DNA from: a virus
DNA: 22,605 nucleotides
IMG/VR virus record: IMGVR_UViG_3300030329_003298
Span: 1 to 22,605 of that record
Direction: 5' to 3' (one strand)
Positions 4,220 through 10,508 of the stretch are shown here, one piece after another (within the stretch, counting starts at the first letter, position 1; each line of letters opens with the position of its first letter). Made by a program: the position numbers and the translations under genes. The notes under the pieces are model-generated. The model saw only the letters and a list, made by a program, of their open reading frames with translations. It made no database searches and was not told the DNA's origin.

Positions 4220-5137
4220 CTATTGTTCACAACGGTTTACGTCGCTGTTGATGCTGTGTTGATGCTTCAGGATTCGCTCACCTACAAATTCGGCGACCTG
4301 GGGGACGACGGCGTTACCGAGTCCTCTAAGTCGGTCCACCCGTCGGGGAACCCCATCAGCCACTCGACCCACGTCGGGTTCAACTGACCACCACTCTGCG
4401 GCGCTACGGCATGGTTCGATAGCTGCTCGCCGCCCCCCGTCCCCGTCCCACGCTCGCCGTTCTTCCAGCAGTTCGCGTCCGGCGTCGGGAACCGCGCCAC
4501 GGCCGTCGCCAGCGGGTACATCCCGTTCTCGGCCGCGACCACCTGCATCTGAAGATCCGACAGGCAAATCCCCATGCTGTGTCCCCTCGCGACGCTCTCC
4601 CGCTTGCGCCGCAGAAAATCCTCCGGCGTTCCGTTCGCGGGATTCGCTACCGGCGTGGCCCACAATGAAGATGCGGTCCCTGATGTGCGGCGCGCCAACG
4701 TGGGAAGCCGGTACGCAATGCCATTCCGCGTCATACCCGACCGCGGCCAACGTCCCGAGAACGGCATCCAGCCCCCGAACAAGCAAAGCTGAGACGTTTT
4801 CCAGAAGCACGTATCGCGGTCCCATGACGCGAACGACTCGAATGAGTTCGTAGAACAGACCTGATCGCTCCCCGTCGAGTCCCGCGCCCTTTCCGGCAAA
4901 GCTGATGTCCTGGCAGGGGAATCCACCACAGATGAGATCGACGGCCTCTGCGTCGTCGGTGGGCCAAGTTCGGATGTCATCGTGTCGCCTCACGTCGGGC
5001 CAGTGTTTCGCCAGCACCCGTCGGCACCAGGGGTCTATCTCCACCTGCCACTTGACCTGCATCCCGCAACGCTCGAGGCCCAAGTCCAGGCCCCCGATGC
5101 CCGCGAACAGACTGCCAACGGTTATAGGTGTATTCAT
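4220..5137 (-). CDS. C5 cytosine DNA methyltransferase
   Basis: A 305-residue enzyme that transfers a methyl group from S-adenosylmethionine to carbon 5 of cytosine in DNA. Motifs: SLFAGIGGLDLGLE (I, residues 9-22), GGFPCQDISFAGKGAGL (IV, residues 71-87, catalytic Cys75), ENVSALL (VI, Glu113), IRDRIFIVGHA (VIII, 152-162) and RLRGLGNAVVPQ (X, near the C-terminus). ATG 5137 is chosen because it opens directly on motif I and overlaps the previous stop as ATGA. The longer frame up to 5668 is out-of-gene. No restriction enzyme partner is evident, so it is likely an orphan methylase that protects phage DNA. The target-recognition stretch (about 163-250) is Gly/Arg-rich and low in complexity, and coincides with another conserved-looking frame (4282-4980). 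Confidence 0.92.
   Translation of the reverse strand: MNTPITVGSLFAGIGGLDLGLERCGMQVKWQVEIDPWCRRVLAKHWPDVRRHDDIRTWPTDDAEAVDLICGGFPCQDISFAGKGAGLDGERSGLFYELIRVVRVMGPRYVLLENVSALLVRGLDAVLGTLAAVGYDAEWHCVPASHVGAPHIRDRIFIVGHAGSESRERNAGGFSAAQAGERREGTQHGDLPVGSSDAGGRGRERDVPAGDGRGAVPDAGRELLEERRAWDGDGGRRAAIEPCRSAAEWWSVEPDVGRVADGVPRRVDRLRGLGNAVVPQVAEFVGERILKHQHSINSDVNRCEQ
4282..4980 (-). CDS. Overlapping +1-frame ORF resembling a conserved phage protein family
   Basis: An open frame of 232 residues wholly inside the methyltransferase gene, shifted by one base. Normally I would drop it as a shadow. However, its protein contains segments I recall from stand-alone phage proteins often labelled as methyltransferase-related: CFWKTSQLCLFGGW (58-71), GRWPRSGMTRNGIAYRLP (76-93), FPTPDANCWKNG (164-175) and GGQLNPTWVEWLMGFPDGW (197-215). 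The ATG at 4980 has a GAGG seven bases upstream (4988-4991). It could be expressed by internal initiation or by frameshift, or be an ancestral frame retained by chance. Function unknown. The family resemblance is from memory and needs a search. Confidence 0.4.
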   Translation of the reverse strand: MTSELGPPTTQRPSISSVVDSPARTSALPERARDSTGSDQVCSTNSFESFASWDRDTCFWKTSQLCLFGGWMPFSGRWPRSGMTRNGIAYRLPTLARRTSGTASSLWATPVANPANGTPEDFLRRKRESVARGHSMGICLSDLQMQVVAAENGMYPLATAVARFPTPDANCWKNGERGTGTGGGEQLSNHAVAPQSGGQLNPTWVEWLMGFPDGWTDLEDSVTPSSPRSPNL

Positions 5138-5481
5138 GACTGGTGGGACCTCTGTACTTCGTCTCCCGACCGCGTCGTTTTGCTGCCATCGTCCATATCC
5201 ATATCTGCGACCAGGGCGATGGCGCAGTTCCTGCAGATCGAGTTGTAAAAAATCTCGTGCCGGTCGTGGGCGTCGCGCTCCAATCGTGTCAGTTCGTGTC
5301 GGCACTCCAGGCACCACCGACGCCTGGGCTCGTCTTTTTTGGTGGGTGTCGTCATATGTCTCACTCGATTTCTGCACTCGAACGAACAAACGAACACGGA
5401 GTCCCTCGCGAAGACCCAGAACGGCACCCCCATAGGACCCCCGCATTGGTCGCACGTGTCTGGCTTTTTCCTCCTGGTCAC
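5134..5481 (-). CDS. Small protein with paired Cys motifs (probable zinc binding)
   Basis: A 115-residue basic protein starting at GTG 5481, which overlaps the upstream stop as GTGA; its second to eighth codons encode TRRKKPD. The first Cys set is CDQCGG (near residue 9) with CSFEC about 20 residues later. The second set is CLEC (near residue 57) with CRNC about 27 residues later. This looks like two zinc ribbons in tandem. Such proteins often bind nucleic acid or act as adaptors, but I cannot name a family. The stop overlaps the methyltransferase start (ATGA), which suggests coupled expression with it. Confidence 0.7.
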   Translation of the reverse strand: MTRRKKPDTCDQCGGPMGVPFWVFARDSVFVCSFECRNRVRHMTTPTKKDEPRRRWCLECRHELTRLERDAHDRHEIFYNSICRNCAIALVADMDMDDGSKTTRSGDEVQRSHQS

Positions 5482-5867
5482 GGGTCCGGCCCGCCGCAGT
5501 AGGCGGGTGGTTGCCCCCGCCTGGGCTGGCTACGCGCCAGCCCAGGGGAACCAGGGGGGCTGTTATTCGCGTCAAATAGCACGGTCTGGACGCCCGTGGG
5601 AGCCTTGCGGTACATCCAGACGCGTCCTGGGAAGCACCGAGCCTCGACCTTGTGGGCGCCGAATTCATCCTTCCTCATGTCCCTGAGCCGCGCCGACACC
5701 GACGCCTCGGTGCCGCCGCAGGCGTGCTGTATCTCCTGCAGCGTGTGGTACCGTCCGTCCCCCATGAATTCCACGACGCGGTCGTAGAGGGACGACAGGT
5801 AGTCACCATCGCGTCGCTCGTCGTATGTCTGACCGGCGAACTTCTCGCCGTGATACTCGGTCGTCAT
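5478..5867 (-). CDS. Winged helix-turn-helix protein
   Basis: A 129-residue protein. Residues about 26-90 form a winged-helix unit: RVVEFMGDGRYHTLQEIQHACGG, then TEASVSARLRDMRKDEFG as recognition helix, then a wing HKVEARCFPGRVWMYRK. This type is common in phage early operons between replication and modification genes and is presumed to bind DNA. It is followed by GVQTVLFDANN, where QTVLF matches the general Q-x-x-L-F shape of sliding-clamp binding peptides, a hint and not proof. The last 26 residues are Pro/Gly-rich and are encoded by DNA that contains a perfect hairpin (5521-5545). The start overlaps the integrase stop (ATGA). Confidence 0.75.
   Translation of the reverse strand: MTTEYHGEKFAGQTYDERRDGDYLSSLYDRVVEFMGDGRYHTLQEIQHACGGTEASVSARLRDMRKDEFGAHKVEARCFPGRVWMYRKAPTGVQTVLFDANNSPPGSPGLARSQPRRGQPPAYCGGPDP
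5521..5545. repeat. Perfect 10-bp-stem hairpin inside the 3' end of the winged-helix gene
   Basis: Arms CTGGGCTGGC (5521-5530) and GCCAGCCCAG (5536-5545) are exact inverted copies around TACGC. It lies in the Pro/Gly-rich tail-coding part, followed on either strand by G- or C-runs and not T-runs, so it is not a standard terminator. It may slow translation or stabilise RNA, or be a REP-like element. Confidence 0.5.
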
Positions 5868-6973
5868 CCGATCACCTCCAGAATCTCGGTCGCCTGCTGC
5901 TCGTTGAGCTTTCGCTGTCGGATGTAGTGCTCGGTGGTGCCGGCGGCTGAGTGCCCAGCCACGCGCATCGCACCGGTCCGACCGAAGTCGGACTCGATCC
6001 GCTCAAGGGCGCTGTGCCGCAGTTGGTAGGGAGTCCAATGCGGAACGCCAGCCTCCGCACAGGCCCAGCTCACGCACGCACGCAGACGGGCGGGCGTCAT
6101 CGTCTGGGGGGTCGAGACGACGCCGGGACGACGCCAACCGGGGCTGAATACCAGACCACCCCCTCGGCACTGCGCCGCAGCCACTCGCGGCGCCAACCAC
6201 TGGCGAGCCTGTGGGCCGAACAGAATGGTCCGCTCCTGGTTGTGGTGGGACGTTTTGTGCTGTGGGGGTCCGTATCTCCACGTCGTGCCTGTAGCGTCCA
6301 AATCCTCAACGGTCATCCCGCAGAGTTCTGACGGTCGGGCCGCGGTGTGCCACAGCACCATCACCATCGCTCTCGGCACGTCGGGCATGACGTTGGCCGC
6401 CTTCTCCACGTCCTCGAACGGCACCGGCTCGACCGGAGGACGTTCCGCCGCCTGACTTCGGCCTCGCCTGATATTGCGCAGGCTCTGCCACGCCTGTGAA
6501 ACCCCCGGATTCATCAGGTCGTGCACGACGCACCAGCGTGCCCAGCGTCGAAGTCGGTTCGTGTAGGCGTTGATGCTCGAGCGACATAGGCCCCGCTGAA
6601 TCAGCGATTGTCTGTATGCCTCGAGGTGCACGGCTCTCAGGTCGTTGGGGTGCAATTTGCCGTAGAGCGCCACCAGGCTCGCCAGGGCCGACCGCAGCGT
6701 GCTAGCCTCGCCTGTGCGTGATCTATCCGCTCGCCTGTAGTAGTCGTCTGCGTGGGACAGATACCTGCCGACGGCGTCGGCGACGCGTCGGCAGGATGTC
6801 CCGCCCACGCCCTGATCCTCGACCCATCGCGTCCACGCCTCCATCACGTCGTCCCGGTCCTGGCTCACGACTGGTCCGAACGATTTGCTATGACGGCGCC
6901 CTGTGTCGTCGTACCACCACGTGCGCCAATATCCCCCCACGTCGCTGGGCTCAGTTGGTCGCGTCATCGACAT
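5864..6973 (-). CDS. int: Tyrosine recombinase (phage integrase)
   Basis: A 369-residue site-specific recombinase that would integrate and excise the phage genome. ATG 6973 is chosen because AGGAG lies just before it; the longer frame to 7162 would overlap the nuclease gene deeply. The N-terminal part includes a SAM-like core-binding domain (about 60-170: RRVADAVGRYL, DLRAVHLEAYRQSL, SSINAYTNRLRRWARW). The catalytic domain has Arg213 in HTAARPSEL, Lys240, Arg319 in YQLRHS, His341 in AGHSAAGTTEHY and the nucleophile Tyr350. The usual His of box II (HxxR) is Tyr316, a variant I associate with Planctomycetota integrases. The gene is embedded in a coupled early operon, so no attachment site can be adjacent to its end in the usual way. 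Confidence 0.92.
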   Translation of the reverse strand: MSMTRPTEPSDVGGYWRTWWYDDTGRRHSKSFGPVVSQDRDDVMEAWTRWVEDQGVGGTSCRRVADAVGRYLSHADDYYRRADRSRTGEASTLRSALASLVALYGKLHPNDLRAVHLEAYRQSLIQRGLCRSSINAYTNRLRRWARWCVVHDLMNPGVSQAWQSLRNIRRGRSQAAERPPVEPVPFEDVEKAANVMPDVPRAMVMVLWHTAARPSELCGMTVEDLDATGTTWRYGPPQHKTSHHNQERTILFGPQARQWLAPRVAAAQCRGGGLVFSPGWRRPGVVSTPQTMTPARLRACVSWACAEAGVPHWTPYQLRHSALERIESDFGRTGAMRVAGHSAAGTTEHYIRQRKLNEQQATEILEVIG

Positions 6974-7367
6974 CAAATCTCCTGATGATTTCCAGCCACG
7001 GCTCGCCGATCCGCGCCCGCGTGTCCTGGTGATCCACCACCTCGGTCGAAACCAGCACCCGCCGGATGTCGCTGATCGTCGCGGCGCTGCATATCGTCGC
7101 AGGCACACAGCGGAGCAACGCCCACCCCATCGCGGTCGCTGAGTTGTATTTCTCGATGTCACGCAGGAACCCGGTGGGTCGATTGTGTCGCCCGCCTCTC
7201 CAGATTCCCCCCTCGACCTCCAACGCGAGGCGCGATGCGGGCCAGGCGTAATCCAGCCGCCAGCGTCGCCTGGGGTGGAACCTGTACTCGGTGACAGGAT
7301 GCGGGATTCCCTCCTGGCGCCAGTGTTCCAGGATGACTGTGTCGTCCGGGGGTTTCCGAGCCCTCAT
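6951..7367 (-). CDS. PD-(D/E)XK-like (VSR/DUF559-type) nuclease
   Basis: A 138-residue protein. The core RWRLDYAWPASRLALEVEGGIW (about residues 35-56) gives the D ... E-x-E pattern of small PD-(D/E)XK nucleases. It is followed by GGRHNRPTGFLRDIEKYNSATAMGWALLRCVP (57-88), in which Arg/His and Lys-Tyr-Asn and the GW-x-LLR-x strand are typical of phage relatives. Such enzymes act as Holliday-junction, recombination or repair nucleases. The exact substrate cannot be told from sequence. The start overlaps the replication gene's stop (ATGA). The 3' end overlaps the integrase start by 23 bases. Its place between replication and integrase suggests a DNA recombination role. Confidence 0.75.
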   Translation of the reverse strand: MRARKPPDDTVILEHWRQEGIPHPVTEYRFHPRRRWRLDYAWPASRLALEVEGGIWRGGRHNRPTGFLRDIEKYNSATAMGWALLRCVPATICSAATISDIRRVLVSTEVVDHQDTRARIGEPWLEIIRRFDVDDATN

Positions 7368-8269
7368 GCCGCGTCCCCTCGTAGAATTCGCGCCGCCATG
7401 GCCCGGCGCATCCCCTGATTACGTCTGGGGTCGGCTCGCCTGTAGAGGTGTGGCAGCTCCTCGCGTACTGCGTCGGCCAGGTCGCCGAATCCATCCGGGC
7501 TGAGCCGTGCCAGCAGTTCGTCGCGGTCAGCCGTTTCTCGCTCAATCTGCTCACGCAGTCTCAGTTCCGCCTCCCGCTCCGCCTGCCGCCTGCCCTCGTG
7601 CCGACGCCTGTGGTCGGCCTCGGCGTCGTCGGCCAGATATACCGCCCTCGTCGCGTCCTCCAGCGCCCTGACAATCAGACCGGAGCGACCCCCCCGTCCC
7701 CTGGTGGCCTCGACGATGCGGCACACCTCCTCCGAAGTCATTCGCGCCTGCCGGATGGCAGTGACCAGCACGCCCAGCTTCGGCGAACCGATCCCCGCCC
7801 GCCTGAGCATCCCCTCCACATCAGCAGCAGGTCCGAAGGACCCCAGTCCCTTCTGCTGCTGTTCTTTCTGTTCTTTCTGTTGGGGCGCACTCTGAGTGCG
7901 CGTTTTAGGTGCCGATACTGCGCCTTTTATGGGCTCAGACTGCGCCCTTTCGCCCTCGTCACTGCGCCCCTTTGTGACGATGTGGTAGGTATTGGCCCTT
8001 CCTCGACCGCTGCTCGGCGTGATGACCAGGTGCCCGCCTGCCTCCAGTCGGCGCAGCGCCAGTTGGACGCCGCGACGACTCAGTCCAGATGCCCGGCACA
8101 GTGTTTCCACTGATGGATGCGATGCCCACGATCGGCACATCGAGCAGATCGCGAGGTACACCGCCAGCATCCCCCGGTCGGCGGCCGCCATGCAACCAGA
8201 CGCAATCCGCTCATGCGGAATTTTGCCGAACTGGGTCCCATCCTGCAGACAATCAGACCCCATGATCAT
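7364..8269 (-). CDS. Winged-helix replication-type protein
   Basis: A 301-residue protein with FGKIPHERIAS and a helical DRGMLAVYLAICSMCRSW near residues 15-48, then a winged helix-turn-helix (about 50-100: HPSVETLCRASGLSRRGVQLALRRLEAGGHLVI, wing NTYHIV). This N-terminal arrangement is typical of phage replisome organisers and plasmid-type initiators. A Gln/Lys-rich linker (about 128-141) leads to a middle helical domain (MLRRAGIGSPKLGVLVTAIRQARMTSEEV) and a highly charged coiled-coil (about 215-260). Two starts are possible, ATG 8269 and ATG 8263. It heads the early operon behind a TTGACA promoter. Being an origin-binding initiator is inference; the repeat region at 3-3.9 kb would be its natural target. 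Confidence 0.7.
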   Translation of the reverse strand: MIMGSDCLQDGTQFGKIPHERIASGCMAAADRGMLAVYLAICSMCRSWASHPSVETLCRASGLSRRGVQLALRRLEAGGHLVITPSSGRGRANTYHIVTKGRSDEGERAQSEPIKGAVSAPKTRTQSAPQQKEQKEQQQKGLGSFGPAADVEGMLRRAGIGSPKLGVLVTAIRQARMTSEEVCRIVEATRGRGGRSGLIVRALEDATRAVYLADDAEADHRRRHEGRRQAEREAELRLREQIERETADRDELLARLSPDGFGDLADAVREELPHLYRRADPRRNQGMRRAMAARILRGDAA

Positions 8270-8342
8270 CCCCCCACGCCTGCACCAGCGGCACCATCGC
8301 CATCAGACCCCAAACCACCATTACGCACCAGAACAGCGCCAT
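8253..8342 (-). CDS. Possible 29-residue membrane micro-ORF
   Basis: ATG 8342 follows a CGGAG by eight bases and opens a 29-codon frame that reads as one hydrophobic segment (ALFWCVMVVWGLMAMVPLVQAW), ending in DDHGV. Its stop lies 17 bases inside the start of the replication gene. It could be a short membrane peptide or a leader that couples translation into the replication gene. Too short to be sure. Confidence 0.35.
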   Translation of the reverse strand: MALFWCVMVVWGLMAMVPLVQAWGDDHGV

Positions 8343-8407
8343 ATGCCAGACTCCGTTACGTGCCGCCCTTAGGCGGTGCCGCCTGTGTCCGCGCTCGTCT
8401 AACTGTG

Positions 8408-8437
8408 AGCCTATCGGCCACGCCTCTGACGTGTCAA
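8408..8437 (-). promoter_or_regulatory. Early operon promoter
   Basis: On the minus strand TTGACA (8437-8432), an 18-base spacer and TAGGCT (8413-8408). Transcription would start about 8401 and run into the micro-ORF and replication gene. The leader (8363-8383) holds three short arms, CCGCC, GGCGG and CCGCC, that can form two mutually exclusive hairpins. TGAC-AC-GTCA overlaps the -35 box as a possible operator. The rest of the 8270-8504 spacer shows no gene. Confidence 0.6.
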
Positions 8438-8504
8438 CGGTTTATCGTCTGATTTTGCACGACTTGCTCCAAATCCGGTGGTTATACTGACTTTGCGGCG
8501 CAGT

Positions 8505-8843
8505 CTAGATTGCGCGTTTTTGGCTCCGACTCCACCGTCCGACTGGGCAGGATGTGGTCGCTAGCTTGATTTTTGCCTCAATGACGCACCCGCATGTCGG
8601 CGTGGACGGGTCCTTAAAATCACTCAGTTTGCCGCAACAATGCACGCGTTCGCCTAGACACCCGTGCATATGTCCACACTGCATGCATAGATCGCGTCGC
8701 GTGTCGATCACGTCGTCCGGGGCGCGGTTGATCCCCAGCGTGGACGTTGCGAGGCCCACAGCGCCAGCGGCACCAGCCTTTGCTGCCTCGTACGCCGCCT
8801 TCGCAGCGGCGCCGTTCCGATAGCGTGACCAGTCGATGCCCAT
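8505..8843 (-). CDS. Cys-rich small protein at the end of the tail operon
   Basis: A 112-residue protein starting at ATG 8843, whose A is shared with the TAA of the gene before (TAATG). The first 45 residues are an Ala-rich helix (AAAKAAYEAAKAGAAGAVGLA). The rest is a compact Cys-rich domain: CMQCGHMHGCLGERVHCCGKLSDFKDPSTPTCGCVIEAKIKLATTSCPVGRW, with nine Cys. CxxC spacing plus CGKL ... PTCGC recalls small metal-binding domains found in phage tail-tip regions. It probably binds zinc or forms disulphides. I do not know its role; position puts it with the distal tail. It is the last gene of the late operon. Confidence 0.7.
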   Translation of the reverse strand: MGIDWSRYRNGAAAKAAYEAAKAGAAGAVGLATSTLGINRAPDDVIDTRRDLCMQCGHMHGCLGERVHCCGKLSDFKDPSTPTCGCVIEAKIKLATTSCPVGRWSRSQKRAI

Positions 8844-9547
8844 TATGGGTCGATAGCTCGCATTGTTATTTTCCCACCGTAGTACCAGGGGATCGTATAG
8901 GTGGGCAGCCCAGGCCCGCAATCATTTTCCCACGCCTCGCCACTGGTGATTTCATTGACGAACACGTTGCGACCGAAGCAATCGAACGTGTCATTGATCG
9001 CGCGGAATGCATTTGGGCGACACCAGTGACACTCCTCCTCGCGACATCCCCAGGGCGACTCGTTGTGTATCCACAACACGATTTTGTGACCAGTGGGACC
9101 TGGATAGGTGGGGTCTGCGCTGGTGTCCGTAAAGGATTTTAGAATATACAAACCTGTGTCAGAGGGACCAGATGTTGTGGCTCCGCACTTATACCAGTCG
9201 TCGTCTTCGTACAGGTCGGTCAGCAGTTCCGCGTCACAGCACCCTGGGCCGAAATTTCCGGGCATAATGTATGCGCCGTTGATGTCCTTGATGGGATAGA
9301 AGCCTGGGTGATTACCTGGAGGGTCACAATGTCTGCAGGTGATTGACCCCGGATGCGGAGTAGATCCGGCGCACCTTTGCACCTCTGTGCAATAGATCTC
9401 GTTCGGCGTCAGACCCTCCAGGGTGACCTCCCAATAGCACGCTATACTGTCCTCGCCCTGGCAATCTGCGCCCGTGTCGTTGCATCCGGAGCAGGTCTCA
9501 GTGACTGGAGGCGTGCTACAACAGCAGTTCTGGTGCCAAGTGGCCAT
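8843..9547 (-). CDS. Cys-rich tail-region protein
   Basis: A 234-residue protein with 19 Cys by my count. It opens with MATWHQNCCCSTPPVTETCSGC and continues with CRHCDPP, GPGCCD and GCREEECHWCR. Pairs and triplets of Cys plus many Gly, Pro, Asp and Trp suggest a disulphide-stabilised extracellular fold, so it is likely exposed on the virion. No enzyme motif is seen. The start shares its first base with the previous stop (TGATG) and its end with the next start (TAATG). The Cys-triplet opening is a style I associate with proteins from Planctomycetota phage islands. The role in tail tip or host binding is inferred from its place after the tape measure gene. Confidence 0.65.
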   Translation of the reverse strand: MATWHQNCCCSTPPVTETCSGCNDTGADCQGEDSIACYWEVTLEGLTPNEIYCTEVQRCAGSTPHPGSITCRHCDPPGNHPGFYPIKDINGAYIMPGNFGPGCCDAELLTDLYEDDDWYKCGATTSGPSDTGLYILKSFTDTSADPTYPGPTGHKIVLWIHNESPWGCREEECHWCRPNAFRAINDTFDCFGRNVFVNEITSGEAWENDCGPGLPTYTIPWYYGGKITMRAIDP

Positions 9548-9981
9548 CAGGTACAGGTCCCGTCCTCGCCGTTAGCCTGCCACACCCAATACTCCACAAC
9601 GGAACCCCCACTGCCATCAGGCGCCACGACCTGTATGCCTGGATATATTCCCCCGACCTCGAGGGACTGCATTTTGAACCCGACTGGATAGTCGGTACCG
9701 TCGTGGTTGACCCCGTTACCCTGGCGCCCGTCCCCATCGTTTAGGTATTCACGAAAGTTGTAGGTTTGCAGCTCCGGCGCCCCGCGTTGTGTGTCCGCTG
9801 ACACCCAGCCGGCGTATCCGCTCGCGGTCTTCAGCACCCGCTTCGCCCGATATGTCCACTGCGTAGGGTTCCCGTCGTCGTCGTTAGATGTGGACACTTC
9901 AGTCTTTTCGGTGATCTGAACGACGACCAGGCCACTGTGCGCCTGGAACCCTCGCATGTGGTTAGGAAGTCCCGCAGTCAT
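9547..9981 (-). CDS. Probable tail-tip structural protein
   Basis: A 144-residue protein beginning MTAGLPNHMRGFQAHSGLVVVQITEK. Beta-rich with many aromatic residues (QWTYRAKRVLKT, ETYNFREYL-like stretch, VVEYWVWQANGEDGTCT). No known motif recognised. The TAATG and TGATG overlaps at both ends tie it to the neighbours at 9981 and 9547. The C-terminal VEYWVWQANGEDGTC pattern occurs in small structural proteins of other phages in my memory, but I cannot name a family. Confidence 0.6.
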   Translation of the reverse strand: MTAGLPNHMRGFQAHSGLVVVQITEKTEVSTSNDDDGNPTQWTYRAKRVLKTASGYAGWVSADTQRGAPELQTYNFREYLNDGDGRQGNGVNHDGTDYPVGFKMQSLEVGGIYPGIQVVAPDGSGGSVVEYWVWQANGEDGTCT

Positions 9982-10499
9982 TAGCTCGGCGTGCCTTCGT
10001 AGCTGTAGCCGATCACCATCATTGGGCCGGTCGCACCCGTGCTGCTCGTCACCGTCATGACCGCCTCTAAGTAATCCTCGTCGGCCAACGAGCTGCTGCT
10101 CAGCGTGCCGTTTTTCGGCGTGGCGTCGGCGTCGGTGTTTTGCAGTGGAATCGCCGCAGACAGGACAGTGCTGCTGGCTCCGCCGGCTGCCCCCTTGTGC
10201 AGATCAAACGAGATGTTCGTGCTGCTGCCGGTGTCCTTCAACCAGGCCTTGACATAGCGGATCGTACCCGTGCCCCCGACCACCGCGACCGGAACCGTCT
10301 TCGTGGTGGGCGTGTCGCCGCTGGCGAATCCGAATGTCACCGGGATCTCGACCAGGTGGTCCAGTTTGTCGTAGTCGATGCCCGCCGCCGCCTGGATATC
10401 TCCATTTGTCACGCTCGCCGCCTTGTGCGTCATTGTCGTCGCATTGGCCGCGTTTATAGACCCATTGAAAACTACATCATCGTCGAATACGGTTGCCAT
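9981..10499 (-). CDS. Probable tail fibre or decoration protein
   Basis: A 172-residue protein. The first part (VFNGSINAANATTMTHKAASVTNGDIQAAAGIDYDKLDH) resembles the repetitive linker and trimerisation segments of tail fibres. The second (VPVAVVGGTGTIRYVKAWLKDTGSSTNISFDLHKG ... YLEAVMTVTSSTGATGPMMVIGYSYEGT) is a beta-sandwich-like domain. An AGGGG seven bases before ATG 10499 supports the start. Rich in Thr, Ser, Gly and Ala, with no Cys, unlike the two genes that follow. Its role in the tail tip is inferred. Confidence 0.6.
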   Translation of the reverse strand: MATVFDDDVVFNGSINAANATTMTHKAASVTNGDIQAAAGIDYDKLDHLVEIPVTFGFASGDTPTTKTVPVAVVGGTGTIRYVKAWLKDTGSSTNISFDLHKGAAGGASSTVLSAAIPLQNTDADATPKNGTLSSSSLADEDYLEAVMTVTSSTGATGPMMVIGYSYEGTPS

Positions 10500-10508
10500 T
10501 TTGGACCC

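Noticed and set aside
5138-5668. N-terminal extension of the methyltransferase frame
   Set aside because: The extension overlaps two other genes in different frames and reads as Arg/Pro-rich text. Motif I begins directly after ATG 5137.
6974-7162. Longer integrase start
   Set aside because: It overlaps the nuclease gene by about 210 bases. ATG 6973 has a good AGGAG and only a 23-base overlap.
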